From: JAIOSF01 sp963677755
GTDB lineage: Bacteria; Campylobacterota; Campylobacteria; Campylobacterales; Arcobacteraceae
Length of the DNA stretch: 64,000 nt
Direction: 5' to 3'
Assembly: GCA_963677755.1 (NCBI GenBank)
Contig: OY782506.1
Span: forward strand, 496,001-560,000
This document shows, in pieces, positions 45,219 through 53,654 of this stretch. A program made the translations under genes and the position numbers. How positions within the stretch are numbered: position 1 is the stretch's first letter; each line of letters begins with the position of its first letter. The notes beneath the pieces were generated by a model. The model was not told where the DNA came from, did no database searches, and saw only the letters and a program-made list of their open reading frames with translations.

Positions 45219-45253
45219 TACTTTTATATAATTTATAAGTAAAAAGGGTGATG

Positions 45254-46318
45254 ATGGGATTATTAGATAGTGTTCAAAGTGGTGTAGTTACAGGAAAAGA
45301 TGTAAAAAAAGTTTATGATTATGCAAAAGAGAATAACTTTGCGATACCTGCTATTAATGTAATAGGTAGTGAATCAATAAATGCAGTTTTAGAAGCAGCT
45401 AGTTGTGTAAAAGCCCCTGTAATTATTCAGTTTAGTAATGGTGGTGCTAAATTTAATAGTGGAAACATAGAGACCACACAAGCAGATATAATTGGTGCAG
45501 TTGCAGGGGCAAAACATATTCATCAAGTAGCAAAGTATTACAATGTTCCTGTGATAGTTCATACAGACCATGCATCAAAAAAACTTTTGCCTTGGATTGA
45601 TGGATTACTTTTAGAGAGTGAAAAATATTTTCAAACTACAGGAAAAACACTTTTTTCTTCTCATATGTTAGATTTAAGTGAAGAGAGTTTAGAAGATAAT
45701 ATAACAATCTCATCTCAATATTTACAAAAAATGTCGAAGCTTGGAATGACTTTAGAGATAGAATTAGGTATTACGGGTGGCGAGGAAGATGGTGTAGATA
45801 ACAGTGATGCAGATAGTAACTCTTTATATACTCAACCAGATGAGATATGTTACGCTTATAAAAAATTATCACAAGTATCTTCTAACTTTACAATAGCAGC
45901 AAGTTTTGGAAATGTTCATGGAGTATATAAACCAGGAAATGTAAAACTAAGACCTCAAATACTTGATGATTCACAAAAGTTTGTTAAAGATACTCTTCAT
46001 ACTCAAACAAAACCAGTTAATTTTGTATTTCATGGGGGAAGTGGAAGTGAGTTAAGTGATATACGAGATGCAATAAGTTTTGGTGTCGTAAAAATGAATC
46101 TTGATACAGATATACAATGGGCATTTTGGGATGGTGTAAGAGCGTATGAAAAAGAAAACCATGAGTATTTGCAATCTCAAATTGGAAACCCTAATGGGGA
46201 AGAATCTCCAAATAAAAAGTACTACGACCCACGAAAATGGTTACGGGCAGGGCAAGAAAGTATGGTAAAAAGAGCAATAAGTGCTTTTGAAAATTTAAAT
46301 TGTACAAATAGATTATAA
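45254..46318 (+). CDS. fba: Class II fructose-bisphosphate aldolase
   Basis: This 354-residue class IIA (FbaA-like) zinc aldolase starts MGLLDSVQSGVVTGKDVKKV, which aligns with the E. coli FbaA start. The ATG at 45254 is chosen over the GTG at 45248 and ATG at 45251 because the AAGGG site is then best spaced. Zinc and substrate motifs are PVIVHTDHASKK near 105-114, the glutamate/aspartate block ELGITGGEEDGVDNS near 175-190, SFGNVHGVYKPGN and VFHGGSGS. It splits fructose-1,6-bisphosphate to triose phosphates, or makes it in the reverse direction. It is first in the fba-eno-pyk operon. Confidence 0.94.
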   Translation: MGLLDSVQSGVVTGKDVKKVYDYAKENNFAIPAINVIGSESINAVLEAASCVKAPVIIQFSNGGAKFNSGNIETTQADIIGAVAGAKHIHQVAKYYNVPVIVHTDHASKKLLPWIDGLLLESEKYFQTTGKTLFSSHMLDLSEESLEDNITISSQYLQKMSKLGMTLEIELGITGGEEDGVDNSDADSNSLYTQPDEICYAYKKLSQVSSNFTIAASFGNVHGVYKPGNVKLRPQILDDSQKFVKDTLHTQTKPVNFVFHGGSGSELSDIRDAISFGVVKMNLDTDIQWAFWDGVRAYEKENHEYLQSQIGNPNGEESPNKKYYDPRKWLRAGQESMVKRAISAFENLNCTNRL

Positions 46319-46328
46319 GGAGTTTACA

Positions 46329-47606
46329 ATGAGTGGAATAATTACAGATATAAATGCATTAGAGATATTAGATAGTAGAGGAAATCCAACTATACGGGTG
46401 TATGTAGAGTTGGAGTGTGGTATTGTTTCATCTGCTTCAGTTCCAAGTGGTGCAAGTACAGGTGAAAATGAAGCAATAGAATTAAGAGATGGTGATATGA
46501 AAAGATATGGTGGGAAAGGTGTTCTTAAAGCTGTTGAAAATGTACAAGATATTATAGCACCAGAACTTATAGGTATGAATGTATTAGAACAAAGTGATAT
46601 AGACTTTGCTATGATTGAACTTGATGGTACACCAAATAAATCAAAACTTGGAGCAAATGCAATTTTGGGTGTATCAATGGCAGTTGCAAAAGCAGGTGCT
46701 ATGTATAGTGATATGCCATTATATAGATATCTAGGTGGAAGTAATGCTAGAAGAATACCTGTACCTTGTATGAATATCTTAAACGGTGGAAGTCATGCTG
46801 ATAATAGTGTAGATATACAAGAGTTTATGGTAGTACCACATGGAGCACCTACATTTAGTGAAGGGTTAAGATATGCAACAGAAACATTTCATGAGTTAAA
46901 AAAACTTTTAAATAGTAAAGGAAAAGCTACAAGCGTTGGAGATGAAGGTGGATTTGCACCAAATCTTGATAGCAATGAAGAAGCTATGGAATTTATAGTT
47001 GAAGCTATTAAAAATGCTGGATACAAGCCAGGGGAGGAGATAAGTATTGCTCTTGATAGTGCTGCAAGTGAATTTCTAGTAGTAAACAGTTCAAATGAAT
47101 ATGATTTAAAATGGTCAAAAGCTGGTATAAAAACAAGTAATGAGATGATAAGTATGGCAAAACAATGGTGTGAAAAATATCCGATTATTTCATGGGAAGA
47201 TCCACTTGGGGAAAATGATTGGGAAGGATTTGCTAAGTTCACAAAAGAGTTTGGTGAAAAAATAGAGATAGTTGGAGATGATTTATTTGTAACAAATACA
47301 ACATATGTAGCACGGGGTATTGAACAAAAAAGTGCAAACTCTGTTTTAATTAAATTAAATCAAATAGGAACAGTTACTGAAACTATAGATACTATTAGAA
47401 TGTGTAAAGATGTAGGTTGGAGAACTTTTATCTCTCACAGATCAGGGGAAACAGGAGATACTTTTATAGCTGATTTTGCAGTTGCTTTTGATGCTGGACA
47501 TATAAAAACAGGTTCTGCAAGCAGAAGTGAAAGGATAGAAAAGTATAATAGACTTTTAGAAATAGAAGCACAACTTGGAGCATCTGCTCAATACTTTTGG
47601 AAATAG
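46329..47606 (+). CDS. eno: Enolase
   Basis: This 425-residue protein is standard enolase length. It interconverts 2-phosphoglycerate and phosphoenolpyruvate with two Mg2+ ions. Visible blocks are EILDSRGNPTIRV at the N terminus, GASTGENEAIELRDGD, the metal ligands in IALDSAASEF, SWEDPLGENDW and IVGDDLFVTN. The catalytic lysine is in VLIKLNQIGTVTET near 338, and SHRSGETGDTFIAD follows. It starts 10 bp after fba with an AAGGAG site. It may be a second enolase gene, since Campylobacterota commonly keep one elsewhere, but that cannot be judged from the window. Confidence 0.95.
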   Translation: MSGIITDINALEILDSRGNPTIRVYVELECGIVSSASVPSGASTGENEAIELRDGDMKRYGGKGVLKAVENVQDIIAPELIGMNVLEQSDIDFAMIELDGTPNKSKLGANAILGVSMAVAKAGAMYSDMPLYRYLGGSNARRIPVPCMNILNGGSHADNSVDIQEFMVVPHGAPTFSEGLRYATETFHELKKLLNSKGKATSVGDEGGFAPNLDSNEEAMEFIVEAIKNAGYKPGEEISIALDSAASEFLVVNSSNEYDLKWSKAGIKTSNEMISMAKQWCEKYPIISWEDPLGENDWEGFAKFTKEFGEKIEIVGDDLFVTNTTYVARGIEQKSANSVLIKLNQIGTVTETIDTIRMCKDVGWRTFISHRSGETGDTFIADFAVAFDAGHIKTGSASRSERIEKYNRLLEIEAQLGASAQYFWK

Positions 47607-47617
47607 GATAAATAAAA

Positions 47618-49039
47618 ATGAGAAAAACAAAAATAGTAGTCACACTAGGACCTGCAACAGATAGTTTGAAAACAATAGAGAAACTTATTAAAAAAGGGGT
47701 GAATGTTTTTAGACTGAATTTTTCTCATGCAACTCATGAATATCATAAAGAGGTTGCACAAAAAATACGAAAAGCTTCACAAAATGTAAATAAAGAGGTA
47801 GCAATATTGCAAGATATTGCAGGTCCAAAGATACGAATATCTCATTTAAAAAAACCAATAGAGTTAAAAGCTGGAGATATACTAACCCTTACAAAAGATA
47901 AAGTTGATGAAGATAACAAAATAGTAAGTTTGAGTTATCCTGTGATTATAGATAGTCTTAAAGTAGGGGAACCTGTATATTTTTCAGATGGAACAATACG
48001 GGCAAAAGTAGTAGAAAAAAAAGATGATGAGGTAAAATGTGAAATAATAGTACCTCAAACACTTCAATCAAAAAAAGGGATGAATCTTCCAAAATCACAA
48101 CTTAATATCAAATCAATCACCCAAAAAGATAAAGATGACTTAGCTTTTGGTGCAACAATTGGGGTTGATATTGTAGCGTTATCTTTTGTAAGTAATAAAG
48201 AAGATATCCAAGATGCAAAAGATATTTTGGAACAGCATAATTCAAATCCACTTATTTTTGCAAAAATAGAGAAAAAAGAGGCTATAAAAAATATCAAATC
48301 TATCTTAAAATTAGCAGATGGAATTATGGTTGCACGTGGAGATTTAGGGGTTGAGTTAGGTCTTAAAAAAGTTCCACTTATCCAAAAGAAAATTATAGCA
48401 CAAGCTTTAAAAATGGGAAAACCAACGATAACTGCAACACAAATGTTAACCTCTATGATAAACTCACACTATCCTACAAGGGCAGAGATATCTGATATTG
48501 CTAATGCTGTTTTAGATGGAAGTGATGCTGTGATGTTAAGTGATGAAACAACTATTGGTAAATATCCATTAAGTGCAGTTGAAGTATTGTATGAAACAAT
48601 TGTAGAGACAGAGAAAGCATATCCATACTATCAAGATACAGACCATGTTTCCTCTGATGATTCAATAGCAGCAGCTGTAACAACTTTAGCAAAAAATATT
48701 AAACCAGATGCTCTTATAGTATTTACAAGAGCTGGAAGAAGTGCTATATCTATGGCAAAGTTTAGACCAAAATCAAAAATACTTGTAAGTAGTTATGATT
48801 TAAAAACCTTGCGAAAATTACAAGTTGTGTGGGGGATAGAAGGTATCTATCTTTCTCATAAACTTAATGATGCAGATGAACTTATCAAAAGCTTTTTAAA
48901 CTGGGCATTAAAGAAAAAATATATTAATAAAAAGAAAAAATATGTCTTAACAATTGGCTCTCCTATCAATGTAAAACACTCAACTAATGATATTCGAATT
49001 TTAGAAAAAGAGAGTATTGAATATATTTTAGGTAAATAA
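47618..49039 (+). CDS. pyk: Pyruvate kinase (standard type)
   Basis: This 473-residue pyruvate kinase has all three domains: N-terminal barrel start KTKIVVTLGPATDSL, FRLNFSHATHEYH, B domain near 70-165, FAKIEKKEAIKN with the catalytic lysine near 220, MVARGDLGVELG, and ATQMLTSMINSHYPTRAEISD. A C-terminal domain starts near 350 (DDSIAAAVTTLAKNIKPDALIVFT, quoted only to place it). The last domain carries effector sites in characterised enzymes. It is the last gene of the fba-eno-pyk operon, 11 bp after eno. Together with the shorter homologue at 41321 it gives the cluster two non-identical pyruvate kinases. Confidence 0.94.
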   Translation: MRKTKIVVTLGPATDSLKTIEKLIKKGVNVFRLNFSHATHEYHKEVAQKIRKASQNVNKEVAILQDIAGPKIRISHLKKPIELKAGDILTLTKDKVDEDNKIVSLSYPVIIDSLKVGEPVYFSDGTIRAKVVEKKDDEVKCEIIVPQTLQSKKGMNLPKSQLNIKSITQKDKDDLAFGATIGVDIVALSFVSNKEDIQDAKDILEQHNSNPLIFAKIEKKEAIKNIKSILKLADGIMVARGDLGVELGLKKVPLIQKKIIAQALKMGKPTITATQMLTSMINSHYPTRAEISDIANAVLDGSDAVMLSDETTIGKYPLSAVEVLYETIVETEKAYPYYQDTDHVSSDDSIAAAVTTLAKNIKPDALIVFTRAGRSAISMAKFRPKSKILVSSYDLKTLRKLQVVWGIEGIYLSHKLNDADELIKSFLNWALKKKYINKKKKYVLTIGSPINVKHSTNDIRILEKESIEYILGK

Positions 49040-49063
49040 TTTTTTACTAAGTATTATTGATGT

Positions 49064-49089
49064 ATTATTAAAATTACAATTTTAATAAT
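49064..49089. promoter_or_regulatory. 26-bp palindrome before the DUF3365 heme gene
   Basis: Perfect 12-bp arms ATTATTAAAATT/AATTTTAATAAT around AC, ending 13 bp before the ATG and next to the AGGAG site. A dimeric regulator site (Fur-, Nssr- or CRP-like) or a pyk operon terminator are both possible. Confidence 0.45.
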
Positions 49090-49102
49090 ATAGGAGATAA
49101 GG

Positions 49103-49657
49103 ATGAAAAAAGTAATTATAGGTTTATCAGTTCTTAGTGTTTTAGCATTTGCTAATCAAAATGTAAAAGAGACTGCAAAAAAAAGTATGATGATGTTAGG
49201 TTCTACTTTAAAAGGTGAATTAAAAGCCAAATTCAAAGAAGATCCATCTGGAATGGCTGCTATTGATTATTGTTCATTACAAGCACAAGGTATTACTGAT
49301 GAGGTAAATAAAAAACTAGGTGAGGGTGTGCTTGTGCGAAGAACAGCTTTAAAATATAGAAATGATGCAAATGAACCAACTCTACAAGATATAGAAGTTA
49401 TGCAAAAATTTCAAAAAGATATTGAAATTGATAAAAAAAGTGCAAAAACTATGATGAAAATAGTTGAAGATGATAAAAAAACTTATGTATATAAAGCAAT
49501 AGCTGTTGGAAAACCATGTTTAAAATGTCATGGAGATGTGGCTAAAATGGATAAAGATATTCTAAATAAAATTGATGCAAGATTTCCTTATGATAGAGCA
49601 AAAAACTTTGCACAAGGGGATTTTAGAGGGGCAATGGTAGTTGAAATAAACAAATAA
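49103..49657 (+). CDS. Periplasmic DUF3365 (Tll0287-like) c-type heme protein
   Basis: This 184-residue protein has a cleavable signal peptide (about 1-18, ending ALA-type before NQNVKE) and one CXXCH heme-c site, CLKCHG, near residue 146. The family name is DUF3365 or Tll0287-like, a PAS-like periplasmic heme fold found alone or as a sensor domain. The alpha-helical first half carries DYCSLQAQGITDEVN, another family block with a conserved cysteine. It would act in the periplasm as a redox or gas-sensing protein. It has its own palindromic element upstream and a hairpin downstream, so it is probably monocistronic. Confidence 0.8.
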   Translation: MKKVIIGLSVLSVLAFANQNVKETAKKSMMMLGSTLKGELKAKFKEDPSGMAAIDYCSLQAQGITDEVNKKLGEGVLVRRTALKYRNDANEPTLQDIEVMQKFQKDIEIDKKSAKTMMKIVEDDKKTYVYKAIAVGKPCLKCHGDVAKMDKDILNKIDARFPYDRAKNFAQGDFRGAMVVEINK

Positions 49658-49680
49658 ATCTACTTTTTAAAAGTGGATTT
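49656..49680. terminator. Hairpin after the heme gene, near copy of the fbp terminator
   Basis: 12-bp arms with one G-T pair (49656-49667 and 49669-49680) overlapping the stop region. The sequence is almost the same as the hairpin at 53616-53641, and similarity continues to 49690. Confidence 0.6.
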
Positions 49681-49690
49681 AACTGCTATT
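49656..49690. repeat. Direct repeat, left copy (fbp 3' end remnant)
   Basis: This segment matches 53616-53654 except for one substitution, a 1-base gap and a 3-base (one codon) gap. The right copy is the last codons and terminator of fbp. The two copies flank the lipoprotein/UbiA-like gene pair. Confidence 0.55.
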
Positions 49691-49734
49691 ATTCAAATTA
49701 AGATAATTTAGTAAGAACACTATTTTTATAATAT

Positions 49735-49751
49735 AGTAATTTGAAATTACT
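49735..49751. promoter_or_regulatory. 17-bp palindrome upstream of lipoprotein gene
   Basis: AGTAATTT-G-AAATTACT, just after a TATAAT at 49727-49732. It is a candidate operator for the cassette. A second inverted repeat (AGTTAAAA/TTTTAACT, 49802-49827) sits next to the ribosome binding site and may affect translation. Confidence 0.4.
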
Positions 49752-49840
49752 TTATAGATTGTTTCTTATATATTTAAAATCGCATATATAAAGATTAGTT
49801 GAGTTAAAATTACGGTTATTTTTAACTAAAAAGGAAAAGT

Positions 49841-52027
49841 ATGAATTACATTGTAAAATGGTCGGTTGTTCTTAGTATAATATTATTATTTTTAGGTTGT
49901 GAAAATGACTCAAAATATGAAACTTTTAATGTTAAAAGCTTTGAATTTAAAGAGTTCCCAGTGAAAAAAGAGGCTAATTATGACTCTAAACGAAATGAGT
50001 TTATAAAAAAGATAAATGGTGAAAATTTTGAAGCGTCAACATTAACAGCAATAGAGGTTATAAAATACAATCTTCAAGATGAGTTGAAAAAAAAGCTTTT
50101 AACGCTTAATAGCAAGTATAAAGAATTAGATAAACAACTAAAAGAGATAAAGAAAAAAGAGTTTAAAGAGCTTTATATTGCTTCATATCAACAAGCAGTA
50201 GATATTACAGATAAGTATATAATTACAGGGAACAATAAAGGACTTATAACACTCATTGATAAACAAACTTTTAAAAAAGTGACTTCATTTAGAATTAAAA
50301 ATAATAGAAATATTAGTGAAATTAAAGCTTTTGGAAAAGATAAGTTAGCTGTTGCTACATTTAAAAATAAGGGATATATTTATAACTATAAAACACATAA
50401 ATTACTTAAATCTATTCCAACTAAAAGCAATAAACTTCAAACTGTTTTTATGAATGAAAATAAAATCTATTTTGCAGGTTATAAAGAAATTTATATAATG
50501 AATGCAAACTCTTATAAACCTTATAAATCAGTAAAGGCAAATCACTTGCATACAGCACTTTATATTGATGATAAGAGTATCTATTTTGGTTCAAGTACAG
50601 GGATGCTTTATAAGTTAGATAAAAAAACGCATACATCTATTAAGAAAGTAACTGTTGCTGATAAAAGGATTAGGAAAATTTTGTACTATAAAGGAAAACT
50701 CTTTGTAGCATCTGATAATAAAAAAATCTATGCTTATGATGCTTCTTCTTTAAAACTCCTTAATGTCGTAGGAAGTCATTCAAATTATGTAGTAGATTTA
50801 GTTATAAAAAATGATATCCTTTATAGTGCATCAAAAGATGCAACTGTAAAAATATGGGATATCAAAAATAACTACAAAGAGATAATTGGAGATATAAAAC
50901 ACTCTTCGTGGATTAACCGTGTAAGGGTAATTGGAGATAGTCTTTATACTTTTAGTGATGATGGATATGTAAAAAAATGGAATATAGATAATCAAGTTAT
51001 CAAACTATACAAACAGATGGGTACAATAAAAACTTATAGTAATAGCTTAGAGAAACTATTGTCTGCAGAAGATAGTTCAGTAAATAAAGAGAAAATAGCT
51101 GCACTTATAAAGCAAACAAAACTAGATATTAAAAAAACATTTAAGAATGGAAAAATTGGGAAAAGATATGTTCCTTATACAAGCACATCTTATTCTACAC
51201 CAAGTACGGATACTACATATATAAATGGAAAAGCTTATACTAGTACAAAGTACAAAGAGAGTAGTTATTCAAGTGGTGGATACAAAACAGACATATATGG
51301 ATATAAAGCAATTTATAAGGTTACTAATAACTCTCAAGAATATTATCAAATTGCATTAGATATGGGATGGTTAGGTAAATATTCTCAATATGAAAAATAC
51401 TCATATGGTGCATGGAGTAGTCAAAGTGGAAACTATTCTAAGCTTGTAAGTAAAAATAAATACTCTTCTAAAAAGGAAAAATTTTTTGTCGCACCAGGGG
51501 AGAGTTTTAAGTTTCAATTTGAAGCAGGTGAAGATAAACCATCTATAGAGATTCGAAAAATTACAGTAAAAATTGTTCCTAAAGAGTATTATGAGGCATT
51601 TAATTATGCTTTAGAACCTAAAAATAAAGATATAACTCTTTTAGATAAGTTTTTGCAAGATCCAAAAGTAAGTCAGTGGAATGAAAAAATAAAAAGTGTA
51701 AAAAAAGATGTTCAAAAAGTTATTCAAGATGAGTTTAGTAAAAAATATTCTAAAGATGTAAAAGTACAGGTAATTGTAGATGAAAAGAAGTTTGATAAAG
51801 ATTTTGATTCAAAAATTAAAGTTAAAGTTGAATCTTCTGAACCTTTATGTACAAAAATATCTACACCATTTGGTAAAAAAAATATCAATAGTAAAACACA
51901 GAGTGGTTTTTTTATTTTTAAATCTTATAGTGGAATTGAAGAATATACTGTAAAAGATATAAGTCTTTTAAAATTAAAAGATATTCAAGATTTTGAAATA
52001 GCTCCAAATTGTGGGTATTTTGACTAG
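49841..52027 (+). CDS. Lipoprotein with beta-propeller (WD40/PQQ-like) repeats
   Basis: This 728-residue protein carries a lipoprotein signal peptide; LLFLGCEND near 16-24 is the lipobox with Cys20. A coiled-coil-like region (about 75-110) follows, then about six propeller blades (about 115-385) such as DNKKIYAYDASSLKLLNVVG and DATVKIWDIKNN. A Ser/Tyr/Thr-rich stretch (about 430-540) and a C-terminal domain with FAPGESFKFQFEAGED-like beta structure complete it. The function is not recognised. It would sit on the outer face of the inner membrane or on the outer membrane as an assembly or sensing scaffold. It overlaps the following UbiA-like gene, so the two probably act together. Both are flanked by a duplicated fbp 3' end. 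Confidence 0.7.
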   Translation: MNYIVKWSVVLSIILLFLGCENDSKYETFNVKSFEFKEFPVKKEANYDSKRNEFIKKINGENFEASTLTAIEVIKYNLQDELKKKLLTLNSKYKELDKQLKEIKKKEFKELYIASYQQAVDITDKYIITGNNKGLITLIDKQTFKKVTSFRIKNNRNISEIKAFGKDKLAVATFKNKGYIYNYKTHKLLKSIPTKSNKLQTVFMNENKIYFAGYKEIYIMNANSYKPYKSVKANHLHTALYIDDKSIYFGSSTGMLYKLDKKTHTSIKKVTVADKRIRKILYYKGKLFVASDNKKIYAYDASSLKLLNVVGSHSNYVVDLVIKNDILYSASKDATVKIWDIKNNYKEIIGDIKHSSWINRVRVIGDSLYTFSDDGYVKKWNIDNQVIKLYKQMGTIKTYSNSLEKLLSAEDSSVNKEKIAALIKQTKLDIKKTFKNGKIGKRYVPYTSTSYSTPSTDTTYINGKAYTSTKYKESSYSSGGYKTDIYGYKAIYKVTNNSQEYYQIALDMGWLGKYSQYEKYSYGAWSSQSGNYSKLVSKNKYSSKKEKFFVAPGESFKFQFEAGEDKPSIEIRKITVKIVPKEYYEAFNYALEPKNKDITLLDKFLQDPKVSQWNEKIKSVKKDVQKVIQDEFSKKYSKDVKVQVIVDEKKFDKDFDSKIKVKVESSEPLCTKISTPFGKKNINSKTQSGFFIFKSYSGIEEYTVKDISLLKLKDIQDFEIAPNCGYFD

Positions 52028-53576
52028 CTTACTACAAAAGTTTATAAATAATATTGAAAAAAAAGAGCTTACTTTTGGCTCTTTTTTCTTTACATTTTTT
52101 GCAATCATTATTGTAAGAAATATACTAGAATTTACTTTAGAAAACAAACATTTTATTATCCATAATGACAGCTTTTATAATAATATTATAGATTTTATAC
52201 ATATCTTTTTTTCATGGTTTAGTTTGTATCTTATTATTAGTTATATTGTTTTTGCTTTTTCAAATAAAAAGTTTATAGATGTCATTAAGTTTACATTATT
52301 TACTTTTCCAATAATTTTAATAGTTCCAGTGTTAGATTATTTTATATTTGATAGTGGGAGTATTTTATATAATTACAATTTTAGTAATCTTATATTTTCC
52401 TATTTTAATCTTTTTAATCCATTTGTTGAAATAGATTTTGTCACAACAGGTGTAAGATTTGAGATCTTTTTTGTTCTTCTTGGAAGTTTTTTTTATATCT
52501 ATTATTTCTCAAAGAAAAAGTACCTAAGTGTGCTTGCAGTCTTTTTAATTTATACTGTAATTTTTATCTATGGGTATCTTCCTGCTATTTATATTTTATT
52601 CTTGCAAAACTCTTTTGAGTTAATTGTTGAGAATGGATTAACACTTAATAAATCAATAATAGTATTAAATTTTTATATTTATATCCCTATATTAATTGCA
52701 ATTATATTTAAAGCATTCGTAAACTTTAACAGCCAAATTAAAGATATAGTATATGATTTTATAAGAATAGAAAGGTTAAGTATTTATTTGGCTTTATTTC
52801 TCTTTGGATTTTTAATGAGTTTAAAAAGTACATATATTGAATATGATATTCTGAATTTATTCGATATCTTTAAACTAATCACTGCTATCTTAGCTATATG
52901 TTTTGTATTCTTTTATTCTGTGATTTTAAATAATATTATAGATATAAATATAGATAAAATAACAAACAAATCACGACCTTTAGTTATTCAAAGTATTGGG
53001 TTAAATGAATATCATGATTTAAAAAATATATTTTTAATATTTGGTTTTATGTTTGCTGCTGCAGTAAATAGTACTTTCTTTTTTCTTATATTATTTATTG
53101 TAGTGCTTAGTTACCTTTACTCTTCAAGTTTTTTTAGATTAAAAAGATATTTAATTCTAAATAATATTACTTTGTCTTTGATTGCTATTAGTGTTTTTAT
53201 TGCTGGGATTAGTTTGGTTGAGGGAACTTCTGCATTTATTGAAGTGGATAAAATCCTGTTATCTTTTATTTTTCTTTTCTTTTTTATTGGAGCAAATCTA
53301 AAAGATATAAAAGATGAAAAAGGGGATAAATCAGACAATATTACTACTTTAGTAACATTGATAGGGCAAGAGAAAACAATTTTGGTAGTAAAAATAGTAT
53401 TAGGGATAATTTTATCTATTTTTGCTCAAATTTTATCTCTATCTTTTATCTTTCAAGTGATTTATTTTTTATTTTTTATTATTGGTTCATATTTTATTAA
53501 AGAGAGTGAAAAGTATCTTTTATTTATACAAGTTATGGTCGTAGGTTTTTATATATTCTTTGTAACTACACAATAA
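52011..53576 (+). CDS. Multi-spanning UbiA-like prenyltransferase family protein
   Basis: This 521-residue membrane protein has about 14 hydrophobic segments. The C-terminal 280 residues resemble UbiA prenyltransferases: motif I NNIIDINIDKITNKSRPL near 305-322 (the N/DxxxDxxxD pattern followed by RPL) and motif II NLKDIKDEKGDKSDN near 428-442. The N-terminal 240 residues add five or six membrane helices not usual in UbiA enzymes. The start is a GTG at 52011 inside the previous gene, with TTG at 52020 as alternative. A lipid-linked or aromatic acceptor is expected for the family; the true substrate is unknown. The partner is the propeller lipoprotein upstream. Confidence 0.7.
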   Translation: MGILTSLLQKFINNIEKKELTFGSFFFTFFAIIIVRNILEFTLENKHFIIHNDSFYNNIIDFIHIFFSWFSLYLIISYIVFAFSNKKFIDVIKFTLFTFPIILIVPVLDYFIFDSGSILYNYNFSNLIFSYFNLFNPFVEIDFVTTGVRFEIFFVLLGSFFYIYYFSKKKYLSVLAVFLIYTVIFIYGYLPAIYILFLQNSFELIVENGLTLNKSIIVLNFYIYIPILIAIIFKAFVNFNSQIKDIVYDFIRIERLSIYLALFLFGFLMSLKSTYIEYDILNLFDIFKLITAILAICFVFFYSVILNNIIDINIDKITNKSRPLVIQSIGLNEYHDLKNIFLIFGFMFAAAVNSTFFFLILFIVVLSYLYSSSFFRLKRYLILNNITLSLIAISVFIAGISLVEGTSAFIEVDKILLSFIFLFFFIGANLKDIKDEKGDKSDNITTLVTLIGQEKTILVVKIVLGIILSIFAQILSLSFIFQVIYFLFFIIGSYFIKESEKYLLFIQVMVVGFYIFFVTTQ

Positions 53577-53615
53577 AAATAATTTAGATGAGTTATATTA
53601 TTAGAAGCAGAAGAT

Positions 53616-53641
53616 AAATCTACTTTTTAAAAAGTAGATTT
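53616..53641. terminator. Bidirectional terminator between UbiA-like gene and fbp
   Basis: Perfect palindrome with 13-bp arms (AAATCTACTTTTT and its complement), overlapping the last codons of the fbp-like gene. T and A runs at the ends serve both strands. Confidence 0.75.
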
Positions 53642-53654
53642 AACTCTTGCTATT
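53616..53654. repeat. Direct repeat, right copy (authentic fbp 3' end)
   Basis: This copy includes the codons for the last residues (IARVKSTF) and the terminator of the fbp-like gene. It matches 49656-49690 as described there and lies about 4.0 kb from it. Confidence 0.55.

Noticed and set aside
46889..47242. 117-codon antisense frame inside enolase
   Set aside because: Shadow frame within a highly conserved gene; no ribosome site.
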